From Luidia sarsii (taxonomy: Eukaryota; Echinodermata; Asteroidea; Paxillosida; Luidiidae), in the NCBI GenBank assembly GCA_949987565.1, contig OX465115.1, positions 3,260,228-3,324,227 on the forward strand: a stretch of DNA of 64,000 bases. The letters are read 5' to 3'. Shown here piece by piece: positions 10,747 through 21,891 of this stretch. Both the position numbers and the translations under genes were made by a program. The notes beneath the pieces were generated by a model. That model searched no databases and had not been told where the DNA came from. It saw only the letters and a list, made by a program, of their open reading frames with translations. Within the stretch, counting starts at the first letter, position 1, and each line of letters opens with the position of its first letter.

Positions 10747-13700
10747 ATGGAGGAGAAACCGGACCCGCTACAAAACAACGGCGCTCAACCTCCAGCCCAG
10801 CCGGGCTACGGCCAACCTCCAGCCCAGCCGGGCTACGGCCAACCTCCAGCCCAGCCGGGCTACGGCCAACCTCCAGCCCAGCAGGGCTACGGCCAACCTC
10901 CAGCCCAACCGGGCTACGGCCAACCTCCACCCCAGCAGGGCTACGGCCAACCTCCACCCCAGCAGGGCTACGGCCAACCTCCACCCCAGGCCTATGGACA
11001 GCCACCCCCGCCTGCAGGCTACCCCGGCGGTCCGCCTGTAAGTATGGCGCTTTGTTATATCATGTCCGAAATGGGATTCCATAGCTACGGCTAGTGCCAT
11101 TGTCTTCGCTTCTCCGTGTATTTCCAATACGGGGAAGACCTAGACCTAGCTCTAGACGCCCGTTTCGGACACGGCCTAAGAGTAAGAGTATTCTCTCCGA
11201 ATGTAATCTGTCCAATTTTTCTGTTCTATTCTTGTGTCCGATTATTCTTTGTCTGTTTTTTTGTGCCCGATTGTCGTAATTTGTTTATGATATCATGTGT
11301 TTTTTGTCCCTTTTCATAGTTCGTCAAATTTTGTAATTGTCAGATTCTCGGTTTTTCTGTGTCCTTTGTGCCACATTAATAAAGTTTGTGACATTATCCT
11401 TTCCTCCCAAATAAATATACGCAGATTTATGTCGGCATATTTGATTAGGCCTATGTTTAGTACACCTGTACTGCATGCCATAAATCTGCAGTTTCTGCAC
11501 CTTTTATGGCCTTCTTTTAATGGCATACACTGTACTGCAGTGCGTTCTGCTCAAGTTGAGCTGGACGCCAGTCTCATTCGATGCCACGCATGACATCCCC
11601 TATGATATGTCAGGACATGGAGAATGGTCAGGAGTCGTGACCGCCTCTCAGTCGATTAGAGTGGCGCCAGTCGGTATGTAGGCGTGGCCACATGAACAAC
11701 AGCACGCAGCCCGTGGATTGATGTACAGTGAACGGACTACCATAAAACAAACAACTGTGCAAGCGTAGGGCTGCAATTTATGCAAAATATAATACGTCGT
11801 ACGCACGAATGTACGAGACTATTGGTCGTACGTACGTGTACGAGATTATTGGTCATGTATATATACGGGAATGAAAATTGGATATTCATACATGCTTGCT
11901 ATTTTAGACATTATACTATACAAACATTTGGGTGTTTTTTTATCTCGCACGTACGCCCATCCCTGCAGGGAGATACGTGTACGTTCACGTAGGCTATATG
12001 CAGTTCGTCCACTGCGAGCGAAAACGATTGTTGATAGCTGCGTTCTAAAAAAAACGTCTTTGACCAAAATGTGAGAGGAGCTGTCACTTGGGCCAAATTG
12101 TCACAAACTCAATGCGTAGGTGCAACAGTTCACGTTTCCCCTTCACGGGAACGTGGCAGTGGCAGTGCGAAGCTGTTGTGCGTGAAGTGATGACGTAATC
12201 AGTGGAATCGTTCACGTTCACGGAGCGCGGAGGAGTTCCTCTGCCGAAACTCCCAGTTATCTCGTGCGCACGACTTACCGCTGTATCTCGTATACGTGTG
12301 ACTTACTAATGCACGTATCTAGTATGAACGACTTGCAGTTGCAACTGTACGTGTATCTTGTACATAAATAAACAACTGATATGTATATCTATGTATAGAA
12401 CTTCTACTGTATCTTGTACATACAGCATTCTTACGTGCGTACGAGAGAGCTCATCTGATTTGTTTTCATGCTTGTGGGACCCCTACGTTTCCGCACAAAT
12501 ACCACCCCTGTTCCCTTTCTATAAACCCATGACTAGAAGAAATGATTACGGACTTACGGGATGCTTTTGCTTGGACGCTAGGTAATGGGTCAGCCTGGTG
12601 CCCTGCCTGGGCAGCCGGCCCCCACTCAGTGGATGCCCGCCCCTCAGGGCGTGCCTGGCTGCCCGCCTGGACTGGAGTACCTGACCCAGATCGACCAGCT
12701 TCTTGTACACCAGCAGGTGGAGCTCTTCGAAGGTAACCCATTGACCGATTGCGCCTTATATATATGTGACGGTTAGAAAATGTATATAGCCATTACGACC
12801 CCCCTTAATTTTTGTTAACTGCCCCGTTTGTTTATTTGTATAAATCACCCCCAATTTCGTACACATATAGAAGCGCCCTCTATCGTCTACAAGTGTAGTT
12901 CGCGGACATTTTGAGCCCGCCTAATCATTACGGTATCGAAGACGATCACAGATTGACCGTTTCGTCTTCGCTCTTTTACAGGGTATTAAACCACAAACCT
13001 TCAACCTGAGAGATTGTTCCTGTTGCCTCTGTTCCTAACACGACTCACAAATTTAGTAGAGTTACATATAGGTCATCAAGGCCCAATTTCATAGAGCCGC
13101 TTAAGCGTGAACATCTGCTAAGCAGAAAAAAGTCTTCCTCGTGATAAGCAGGATTACAAACTGCCCTGCAATGTGGTGTCCATTGCTGTTGACTTGTTTT
13201 CCACTCTTCTTTACTTAGCGTGAAACAAAAGTGAAGTTTGGGTTGGCAAGGGGATTCTGTGGCTCGTGACTTTTTGTGCTTAAGCCTGTTTTGGCGCTTA
13301 AGCGGCTCTATGAAATTGGCCCATGGTGGAGAACACTCAATCGAGCTCCCATAGAACACTGTACAAACACACTCGCTTTCAAAGTCCAGTATTTCACACC
13401 CAAACGTTTCTCAGGTCTCTGCTATACTCCAAGTTGTAGAGTGGACCATCATCTCTCATTTTCTTTTTCAATTTTGGTGTCCTTAACCGTTTAGATTTTT
13501 TGCTAATTACCCCCAGAAAAAAACACCCACAAAATGACTTTGTGTAGCCGTCCAAGCCGCATTTCTGCAAGGATTTTGGGAAGGACCCCTCCACTTCTAG
13601 TTCTACAGGCAAATAGGGCCACATTTAAAGCCAGATTTGTTCCAAATTACTCATGTGCTTATAAGCACATTTTGACGCGTAAGCGGCTCTATGAAATTAG

Positions 13701-16700
13701 CCCCTGGCGACCTACAGTGGGTTTCCAAACAATCACCAAACACGGCGCGGCACCATATCAAGGTGCCGCTGTTGTAAAGTACGATGGGGGATAAATAGCA
13801 GCCAATCCAATAAGCTAAAACCACAAAAAAATGATAAACAAAAATGTTGCAAACTGCTTACTGACTAAAATTACCGAAACGCAAATCTCAAAATTTAGTG
13901 GGCCTGACGTTTCGATCCTAGCAGGACCTCTCTCAAAGACAGAGTGAGGTCCCTCTGCAACAATGTCTGCCTTTGAGAAAGGTCCTGCTAGGATCGCAAC
14001 GTCAGGCCCACTCAATATTTTGAGACCACAAAAAATTGAATAGAATCAGAGAGAGTCGGAAGTCCAGCCTACAATTGTTCAGTATAGCTATACAAGCACC
14101 GAGAAACTTTTGGTTGTGGAATATTTCGCCTCGAAAGTGGGTGTAGTTGTACGTCGTTCTATGGAAGCGCGAATTCTAGTGACCAACTCGAGGAACTGCA
14201 AAAACCAATAGCTAAATTTGTACATCCACCGTGCAGATATTCTAATCTTATCTTTATTCTCTCGGTTATATCATCAGTTTTCACCAACTGGGAGACTGCA
14301 AACCGCTACCAGGTCAAGAACAGCATAGGACAGCAGATCTATTTCGCCCACGAAGGTATGTGCAGGTTTCCTTATATAATTGCGTTTGAATATTAGGGCT
14401 AGTTGCCATTTTCACAAAGCAGCCAATCTTAAAACCATAGTTCAAATCAGTATGGATAGCGTTACGAAGTCACCTCGACTGAAGCAAGGCACTCCGCATA
14501 CAGCTGACAAGTATAATTATTAAGTTGAGGGAGGAACACGACAGAATAAGGGATGGGAATCAAGGAATTGAGGAAAAAAGAATTATAAGTTTAATCTAAG
14601 GTGATATACAAAAATGTTGCAAACTGCTTACTGACTAAAATTACCAAAATTTAAATCTAGAATTTAGTGGGTCTGACGTTTCGATCCTAGCAGGACCTTT
14701 CTGAAAGGCAGAGAAATGTCCTGCTAGGATCGAAACGTCAGGCCCACTAAATTTTAGATAAGTTTAATCTGAAATTTAGTGGGCCTGACGTTTCGATCCT
14801 AGCAGGACCTTTCTCAAAGGCAGAGTGGCAAAGTTTAATCTAATTAAATTGAACATGAACTAATACAGACATTTACCCAAATCTTAAAGAAACGTAAGAA
14901 TTTGAATTAAGCGTTGTAAACAATATAAACCAATCTTGCCATGGCTTGTGGAGGGGGAGGGGGGTGCCTCCGGGTGGAACCGTTCCAACTCCCGTCCGCT
15001 GCCGGACATTGATTAAGTGCCGCGAGAGTTCTTGTCGCTGGACCTTGGGGGTTTCCTGGTGGCGACTAATCGACGACAGGCGACCAAGAGTTCAAGCGGC
15101 ATGAATACGCCCCTGAGGCGAGATCGTTGGCATGGAGGGACCACTGGGCGTGGCACAGGAGGAGGGAGTGCCGTATAGGCTCTCGACCGGACATCAAGGT
15201 GGACGGCCACCGGGCGTGGCACAGGAGGAAGGGGCGCCGGGTCAGGCCGCAAGCTGATGAGGGGCCGCCATGGAAGGAGTAAACGCCGTGGATTCAGCGT
15301 CAGGCGACCCGGCCATGCACCCGTCGAGAGCCGCGCGGTTCGGCAGCCCACTTCCAGCACGCCACGGTAGGGCGGGCCCCCAGTGACCGCACTCCTGGCT
15401 ACTCGATAGCAAGGCACACTGCCACGTCCAAGCGCCACAGCAGACGGAGAGTCTAAGCCCGACGCGGACTCAAATTCCTGGGCTTTTAAGCCCTGAGCCC
15501 TGAACTGGAAATTCCTATTGTTATTTAACAATTGTATTGAGCCACTTGGGAATGTGGCCAGCGCTATTGAGCGCGCCACGCGAGTGGCCACCATGCCCTA
15601 ACGAAGGAATTCCAATCCTTATAGAAACTCCTAACAATAGAAGTTGTTAACATACATGCAACAGATCTCCGTATTGCAAGAGCACTTTTACCAGTGCCTA
15701 TAGAAAGATGGGCAGGTATTATATAGTACCTTGTGGAGAACTAGTCCAAAAGTTTGAATAGGTCTGCACAGGAAAATTGTAAAGGTGTATAAATCTCCAC
15801 AAGGTTTTCACGAAACTGGTATTTTGAAATATCTCAAAAACGGGAAATTTGTGATGGGTAAGAATCCGTCGCAAATTAAAGTGTTATATTTAAGGCGCAT
15901 ACGGTCCAAATTTCTATCCAGGAAAGTGAATGTGGGTGGAATGGGAGCATTTTTTTAAACATCGTTTTTCACACGGTTGTATAGTGCACGAGAAAAAAGC
16001 AATGTTTCCACAAGGATACAAAAATGTGTGAACGTAATTTATTGTGTATAAAACATGTTAATATAACTTTCAAAGGGCGCTTTTCAAAACACATTTTTTT
16101 CCTACTGCGTGGGTGAATTCGCCAGTTCGTGGAAATGATTACGAATTTTTATTTATTGATTGAGAGGCCCGTGTTTTTTTTTAGTAATATGGCAGGTTTT
16201 TCTTTTCAAAACTCGCTCAACATAATTATACAATAGGGGAACAATTAGTAGGCCTACACTGTTTTATCTTTGTTTCCAGAATCGGATGTCTGCCAGAGAC
16301 AGTGCTGCGGTCCCAATCGTGGTTTCACCATGCACATTACGGATAACATGCAGCAGGTGTGTAATGTGATATACGTGTACATCCACTTCGTATTATTCTG
16401 TCCGTTGCATCCAATTACATCGGCAGACCATAATGTCTGTCAGGTGTTAAAATAATTATAGGAGGGCGCCCTACCGTCAGTTTTATGGTTCATTTTAAAG
16501 TACGTAGGCTACAATGTAATTAAATGTGTTTGATAAGACTTGGACGTGGAAATACTAGGTGGAAGGTTTGCAGTGACACCGTATAACACTTCTCTTTTGA
16601 GAAGGAGCGTTGCTCTAAATTACCGGTTACCGGCCGGTAACTCTTACCGGTAACCGGCCGGTAACACTAACCGGTTACCGGCTCTTAGACACACTCCTTC

Positions 16701-19700
16701 TTGAAACTGGGACTGGGACTCTGATAACTCTGATAACGTGACTCGAATTCCAAGTCAATGCGTCGTTGTCGTTGTGTTTCTGATGTACAGGAGGTCATCC
16801 GAGTGACGCGTGAGTTCAAGTGCTGTGCCGGTTGCTGCTGGTGTGCCAACGTGGACGCGTGCGGGTTCGAGGTGGCGGTGGAAGCCCCCGTCGGACAAGT
16901 GGTCGGCTACGTGCGCCAAGCGTAAGTAGGCCTAACCCCCCCCCCACCCCCCCCCCCCCCACACACACACACACACCCCGGTGCTGACAGCGTTACGTGG
17001 AAAGTTACAACACAGTTTGCTTTTGATGAAGTCAATCGATACACCCTTATTACGGGTGAACAACTGTAGCATTTCTTCCCCAATCTAAAACTGCAAGTTC
17101 TAGGCCTAGGTATACTGCTCTGCACTGAGCGTTGTTGGTAAATAACTAAGGGTCAACGAACGTGCCTGCAAGCGCTGCATTGCCAATGACCGTATCGACT
17201 CAGCACGGCCTTCAAAATGGACAACTACCATACGCACTGCGCATGAGGTTTTTTTTTTATCCATAATGGTACCGTAACGATAAGTGAGATTTATTTCCCA
17301 AAATGGCCTACTCATTTCCACCGTTGTTCGTGAAACAGATAACAACTCGATGCGTGGTGGCACTTAAAGACTTACTAGTCGTGGTAAATGTGCATAAGGC
17401 TTTCTGAAACCCACTCCCTCCCTGTGCTGTCATTTTCCAATCTCCGCAACCATTTTCTTAGAAGAAAAGGTAATCAACGGTATTAGGCCCCATATAGATA
17501 TAACATAATGTTTGCTTAAGTGAGTGAGCCGTGTAAAATGAAGATAGGAAATGGCGAACCATTACGCAAGTTGGTAAGTCCCTGTAGATTGGAATAGTGC
17601 TTGCGGCTGTCGGATATGATATGATATTGCATCAAGGAGAATGTTCTTCATAAGGTCTCTTGTCAAAAAGATCATCGGTTGAGTGCCGGTTGAATTCATC
17701 CGACCGATAAAATTTCCCCCGGTAGAAAGCCGATTGTACTGGACTCTGGGGTGAAAAAATCACGATGGCTATCCGGTGGAAACGACATCAGACGGGTCAA
17801 ATCATTCAATACCCAACCGATGATCTTTTTGACAAGAGGCCTAAGGGTTTTGCCGTATACAGTGATGTGTCATAGATATAACATTGAGTCGAGGAGAATG
17901 TCATTCAATGAGGGTTTGCCCTGCTTGACGTAATATAAAGCACTGAGCTAAACACTGTGCACTCGGTGCTTATCACGTCGAGCAGGGCAAACCGTCGTTG
18001 ACTTTATCAACGATAGCCGAAACCACTGAGTAGTCTAATGGATGAACGTGAGCGGCCTAAGGATGCCATTTAAAGCCCCTACACAACATTAGTAAGATCG
18101 AAAAACAGTAATGTTCACAGATTTACATTAAACTTATAGATACAGTTTGAAGATGGTTATAGTAGAAACCTCTCACTGAAATATTTCTGCCTGAAATGTT
18201 GTATTTTGGGAGAAAAGAGTAAAAGAAATACGTCTCACCGAGATGTAAAATATTTTTCTGAACAGTACGGCGTTGAATGCTGCATTTTCGCGAAACAAAT
18301 GAAGCGGTTTTCATGATTTTCTCGAGACTCGGTTGGCGGATTGAGCTGTAATTTTCACAGGTGTGCTAGCGGGGGGCGGTGTGCTATTTCATGCATATGT
18401 TGGATCAGACAATGTATGGATGCTATTCTTTGACCTCGACCAATGTTGTGTAGGGGCTTTAAAGACTAACAGGCTGAAAGATTAAGTGGAAAAGCGTCAA
18501 GTTCTTAATCATTGCGATGATTGCATCTCATGTCCTGGCTGCTACGAAAATGTATACATGCACATGTATTGTACTTTATGTACTTAGGCCTATGTACTTT
18601 CGTATACGTACAGTCATGCACGCACATACATGACACATGAAAGGTCACATAAGGTGCTCGTAACGTAAGTGCACAGCCACTGGAAGACAAATCGGGGCCT
18701 TGATGAACAGCTGCATCGAGACCATTGGTCGTCAAAATTATCAACCTCCCGGGCCGGTTCGTGACGAGTCCGAATACGTGTGACAGGGCCGCTCGGTCTT
18801 AATGCAATCTTTTGATGTGTGTGTGTGTGTGTTTGTGTTCGGTTTTGTTTGCAGCCAGAGCGGTTGGTCTCCCCATTACGATATCCTGAACGCCAGCAGG
18901 GAGCCAGTGCTCAAGATCCGAGGTCCGTGCTGCATCTGCCAGGGAGCCTGCTGCACCTGGGACCAGAACTTCAACGTGAGAGAGAGAAAAAAGACCCACC
19001 CGTATAGTGACTCTACAAGTCTTGGCCAACATCCGTTGCCGTGTCTTGTTGCAGTTACTACCAGGCCATTTACCAAAACTTATGCTCAGGCCCCGGCTGT
19101 GTCTCGAGTTCTTTCATCCATTTTTACATACAAGGCATGAAAACGTGAAGCCTTTGGCTTTGTGTTCGAACGTTATACTGCGTTTAGAAAAAGAAAATCC
19201 AAAGCTTCAACTTTAACAACGAACTCCAACCTGTGGTTTCAGGTTTTTTGATACCAGAGACGAAGCCGAAGCCTAAGCCGGGGCTAAGGTCCCCAGTCAC
19301 TGAGACTGAAAGTATTCGATTTTATTAGACACCCACTGTGTAAGCGGCCAAAAATATATCTGTTTGACCCCATAGGAAGAACACACTCGCGACCTGAATT
19401 GTCGACATTGATACCGTCCGGTGCCTCACCTTTAAGGGACTGATTTGTACTCTTGTCATTTCAATCCAGGTGATGAGCCTGGATCTCGCCAACGAGGTCG
19501 GCAAAGTCAGCAAGCAGTGGACCGGCTTCGTCAAGGAGATGTACACCAACGCCGATAACTTTGGCGTTTCATGTAAGTCTATTATGCGCAGTCGCCTATA
19601 AGGATAGCACCAATAGCGACCGACCTCATGGGCCCATGCAGTCGATTTCAACAAACCCATCGTAACTTACGATCAATCTCAAGCAACGAGCACTGCACAG

Positions 19701-21891
19701 AAACCACACGGTGTGTCACAACTTACGGTGGCTTATTCACCGTAAGTTGAGTTACGATGCATTGTGAAATCTAAGAAGCTTTGTGAAATCTAAGGTTTCA
19801 TAGAGCTGCTCAAGTGTGAAAATGTGCCGAGCAAGAAATGTCTTCTCTGGTTAAAACGGGATTCCCAACCATGCTTCACTTGATGCTTGATGTTCTCGAC
19901 TTGTATTCTGATGTTTGCTTCGCATGGAATACAAGTGGAACTTTGGCTGACAACCTCTTTTCAAGGACGATTTTCCATGCTTAAGCAAATTTAGATGCTG
20001 AAGGTGCTCTATGAAATGTATTAAATAGGGGGAGATAAGATTGGTATAGGTTTGCATACACGGTGGTAGTGGAAGGTTTGCGGTTATACCGCGTGAAACA
20101 TGTCTTTTGTGACAGAGTGTGACTCTGAAAAGAGCTGTGATGAACTCAACATTTCGGGCAGTGTGTGTACACTGCAGTGAGTATGCTATGCACTGCTACC
20201 GCTCTGACCATCTGAGGTACCCAATGGATGTTGGCCTTCCCAAATAGCCAACTGATCTTTACCCGGTGTTGGGGCGCCAGTCAGAAGCATTATTATATTA
20301 TAGTTTCTTTCCAGGTAACCTAAGTGTGGAAAGTTTACGGTGGTATCGTGCGAGTCACCCCTTTCGAGAAGAAGTGGTATGGCACAGGGAAGAGTCGGTG
20401 TGAGAGTTACCGGCTCTTTTCACATCAATGTGCTCATTACAGAAATGGCATTATGTTTGCATCGAGGAGAAGAATGTAACTCAATGAGGGTTTGCTCTGC
20501 TCTGCAATGGGCTGCTCAGTCCTTTGCCCGGTGCCTGATGAAAACATTTCAATCCCTCCTACTAGCTGCTTGGTTTTGTTTTCTTCATCAGGCAGCGCAG
20601 TCGGCCAAATCACTGAGCACTTAACATCGAGCAGGGTAAACCCTCCTTGAATATACCCACGTTAGTTAGCTTTCACCTTGCAAACCCTCAAATCTTACCA
20701 GAAACCGTTGTGCACTCTCCGTCTACCCGAGTTGCCAAATATTGGTTGTGCCGTCAGGTTTGAGAGCTCACAATAGGTCTACATGTATATAAAACTAAAT
20801 TGTAGTTTTGATAAATAAGAGGATGACTTTCTTTAACTTGTATACAGTCCCTGCCGATCTGGATGTGAAAGTGAAGGCCACACTTCTGGCCGCCGTGTTT
20901 CTCATTGTAAGTATCTATCGTATACATTTATCGTTTATTTTAGCAATTGAGAGTGCTCTACGTTTCAACCCTGGCAGTGCCTTTCCCAAAGGCGTTCTTC
21001 CTTCGGCAAAGGTCGTGCTAGGATCGAAACGTCGGGCCCTCTACCGTGCATTTTGGAAAGTTTGCATTGTGTCCATAAATATACGCGGTACGAAATTGGC
21101 CACACGTTTGTATTACAGTCGGGCCGTTTCCACTACACCCAATGAACGCGATTATTTGGATCGCGATTTGAATCGCGATTCAAACTCCACCTTTGTGCGT
21201 GTGTGAACACAATAAACGCGATTATAAGTGGGATTTGAAACGCGATTCAAACTCCACTATTTTTTGCGTGTGTGAACACAATAAACGCGATTATTTGGAT
21301 CGCGATTTGAATCGCGATTCCAACTCCACTTTTTTGCGTGTGTGAACACTATAAACGCGATCATAAGTGGGATTTGAATCGTGATTCGGACTCCACTATT
21401 AGTGATTTTTTTTTCTTCAAATAATCGCGTTTATTTGTGACGCGGTGTGTGTTGGGAACGCTCCACCGAATCGCACTGGGTTTTTTTAATCCCACAATGC
21501 ATCGCTCACGCTCTGATTGACAGGAAGTGCCGTGCTTGTTTATAATGTGTCCCCGCATTGGCCACCCTCAAGGACACGCCCACCATTTGACCACACCTGC
21601 TAACCGTAATCGGTTGGCGATTCTTTGCGACCCGATTTTTTGTGTGGCCTGTGTGGACACGACAAAGTGAAAACCGATTTTTGAATAGCGATTCAAATCG
21701 CGATTATTTTCGTAGTGGGAACGGCGCTAAATGTGTGTGCTTCGAATTACATTTGCTGTTATTTCCGAAAGATTCCCCGGCTGACCGGTTCGACCACTTT
21801 CGTCATCTTTCTTCTCGTTTCTTCGTGGATTTTGTTTTCTCTCCAGGACTTCATGTTCTTTGAACAGCCCAAGAACAACAACAATAACTAA
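10747..21891 (+). CDS. PLSCR: Phospholipid scramblase (PLSCR1/2-like), 9 coding exons, 351 aa
   Basis: Scramblases of this family move phospholipids between membrane leaflets in response to Ca2+. Coding exons: 10747-11037, 12582-12732, 14278-14355, 16280-16356, 16791-16921, 18855-18975, 19470-19572, 20848-20906, 21847-21891. All junctions are GT-AG and keep frame (1056 nt). Residues 1-110 are Pro/Gln/Tyr/Gly-rich. The scramblase domain starts at [13 protein letters not shown] (from about 126) and continues through [29 protein letters not shown], the Cys cluster CCAGCCWC (a likely palmitoylation site by analogy), [18 protein letters not shown] and [25 protein letters not shown] (about 307-325) matches the Ca2+-binding-like segment, followed by the C-terminal hydrophobic helix [15 protein letters not shown] (328-342) and an Asn-rich tail. 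The start ATG has a good context (ACGATGG). Length fits the family (human PLSCR1, 318 aa) once the long N-terminus is allowed for. The gene is intact as read. Confidence 0.95.
10792..10990 (+). repeat. 27-bp coding repeat in scramblase exon 1
   Basis: Exon 1 carries about eight tandem nine-residue units of the type PPAQPGYGQ, changing to PPPQQGYGQ in the later units. Several units are identical at the DNA level (CAGCCCAGCCGGGCTACGGC), pointing to recent duplication or gene conversion. Pro/Gln/Tyr-rich N-termini with PxxP and PPxY-like motifs are typical of scramblases and bind SH3 or WW partners; copy number may vary between alleles. Confidence 0.9.
11038..12581 (+). other. Scramblase intron 1
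   Basis: The intron runs from GTAAGT at 11038 to the AG at 12580-12581. I see no coding sequence and no clear repeat family. CGTACG/ACGTAC-rich patches near 11790-11850 and 12240-12440 give a weak, degenerate repetitive texture. Confidence 0.5.
13080..13322. repeat. MITE of the CTTAAGC-end family in scramblase intron 2
   Basis: It is a 243-bp element with inverted ends: GGCCCAATTTCATAGAGCCG on the left and the reverse complement CGGCTCTATGAAATTGGCCC on the right. Both ends have adjoining GCTTAAGC motifs. The interior carries a CTGCCCTGCAATGTGGTG stretch absent from the copy at 0.76-1.23 kb. There is no open frame. Confidence 0.8.
13326..13651 (-). repeat. Dispersed 330-bp element (GAGCTCGATTGAGTG family), copy 1
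   Basis: It contains AACACTCAATCGAGCTCCCA, GTAGCCGTCCAAGCCGCATT and GGACCCCTCCACTTC in this order. The same order, inverted, occurs at 31.04-31.38 and 38.64-39.03 kb. It follows the previous MITE directly, and a further CTTAAGC-family end lies at 13.66-13.71 kb, so these elements are nested. A weaker partial copy occupies about 14.04-14.21 kb. Confidence 0.7.
13838..14035. repeat. Palindromic 'GATCGAAACGTCAGG' element, copy 1
   Basis: It starts AAAATGTTGCAAACTGCTTA, contains GGGCCTGACGTTTCGATCCTA and later its inverted partner TAGGATCGCAACGTCAGGCCC. The arms flank AGGACCTCTCTCAAAGACAG / CTTTGAGAAAGGTCCTGC. Copies or pieces recur at 14.61-14.83, 20.95-21.05, 37.49-37.59, 40.95-40.99, 46.21-46.29, 52.50-52.56, 54.27-54.48 and 58.92-58.97 kb. 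Confidence 0.8.
14611..14830. repeat. Palindromic 'GATCGAAACGTCAGG' element, copy 2
   Basis: Three arms are present in a row: GACGTTTCGATCCTAGCAGG, then CTGCTAGGATCGAAACGTCA, then GACGTTTCGATCCTAGCAGG again. The head AAAATGTTGCAAACTGCTTA is the same as in copy 1. It lies in scramblase intron 3 and looks like a partial duplication of the element. Confidence 0.8.
14935..15605. other. GC-rich island of unknown nature in scramblase intron 3
   Basis: The stretch is strikingly richer in G and C than the rest of the intron. It contains two GGCGTGGCACAGGAGGA segments about 70 bp apart and keeps a 193-codon frame open on the - strand (15013-15594). That product is Arg/Pro/Leu-rich with no recognisable domain, as expected of GC-rich DNA in an accidental frame. 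The borders are abrupt, so it may be an inserted element or an intronic CpG island. Confidence 0.4.
15606..16279 (+). other. Scramblase intron 3, distal part
   Basis: This AT-rich sequence has no gene or repeat I recognise. It ends in the acceptor TTTGTTTCCAG at 16279. Confidence 0.4.
16619..16685. repeat. Clustered ACCGGTTACCGG palindromes
   Basis: The 5' part reads TTACCGGTTACCGGCCGGTAA and the next part TTACCGGTAACCGGCCGGTAA, then AACCGGTTACCGGC. Each is a near-perfect palindrome, so the whole block can form several alternative hairpins. It lies in scramblase intron 4, about 105 bp upstream of exon 5, next to a GGAAGGTTTGCAGTGACACC repeat fragment. Confidence 0.75.
16935..16978 (+). repeat. 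Poly(C)/(CA) tract after scramblase exon 5
   Basis: C-runs broken by single A residues pass into a CACACACACA run, starting about 13 bp after the exon 5 donor. It is a simple repeat prone to length change. Confidence 0.8.
17884..17996. repeat. 'GGTTTGCCCTGCTTGACG' palindromic element
   Basis: The left arm GAGGGTTTGCCCTGCTTGAC is answered by GTCGAGCAGGGCAAACC on the right. The centre holds ATAAAGCACTGAGC and GCACTCGGTGCTTATC. The same family is seen at 20.46-20.65, 30.81-30.91, 55.70-56.12 and 57.68-57.79 kb. The element has MITE form and no coding capacity. Confidence 0.7.
18071..18461 (+). mobile_element. TTAA-flanked MITE, copy 1 (391 bp)
   Basis: The element is bounded by TTAA on both sides and has inverted ends: AGCCCCTACACAACATT at the start and AATGTTGTGTAGGGGCT at the end. 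It lies in scramblase intron 5. A second full copy sits at 57.86-58.23 kb and a truncated inverted copy at 26.25-26.45 kb. TTAA target duplication is the hallmark of piggyBac-superfamily elements; the element itself carries no transposase. Confidence 0.85.
18815..18836 (+). repeat. (TG)n upstream of scramblase exon 6
   Basis: A TGTGTGTGTG run lies 20-40 bp upstream of the exon 6 acceptor (TTTTGTTTGCAG, exon start 18855). It acts as part of an unusual GT-rich polypyrimidine region. Confidence 0.75.
19793..20020. repeat. MITE of the CTTAAGC-end family, diverged
   Basis: It starts GTTTCATAGAGCTGCTCAAG and ends near GGTGCTCTATGAAAT. The interior matches the 0.76-1.23 kb copy (CACTTGATGCTTGATGTTCT, GGAATACAAGTGGAACTTTGG). 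It lies in scramblase intron 7. Confidence 0.65.
20040..20440. repeat. GGAAGGTTTGCGGT family fragments and antisense SINE head
   Basis: GGAAGGTTTGCGGTTATACC with CTCAACATTTCGGGCAGTG occurs at 20.07-20.17 kb, and a related piece (GGAAAGTTTACGGTGGTATC) at 20.33-20.44 kb. Between them, 20224-20288 is an antisense copy of the SINE flank (TTGGGGCGCCAGTCAGAAGC). It is a composite of old insertions in intron 7. Confidence 0.6.
20456..20646. repeat. 'GGTTTGCTCTGCTC' palindromic element
   Basis: GCATCGAGGAGAAGAATGTA and CAATGAGGGTTTGCTCTGCT on the left are answered by ATCGAGCAGGGTAAACCCTC on the right. The interior has GTCCTTTGCCCGGTGCCTGATG, shared with the 57.7-kb copy. Confidence 0.65.
21121..21727. 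repeat. MITE with internal tandem duplication of 'AATCGCGATT' units
   Basis: The ends are inverted (GGGCCGTTTCCACTAC and GTAGTGGGAACGGC). Inside, a unit with AACGCGATTATTTGGATCGC, AATCGCGATTC and TGCGTGTGTGAACAC is repeated about four times with drift. Each unit is itself rich in ATCGCGAT palindromes. It sits in scramblase intron 8, about 120 bp before the last exon. Confidence 0.75.
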
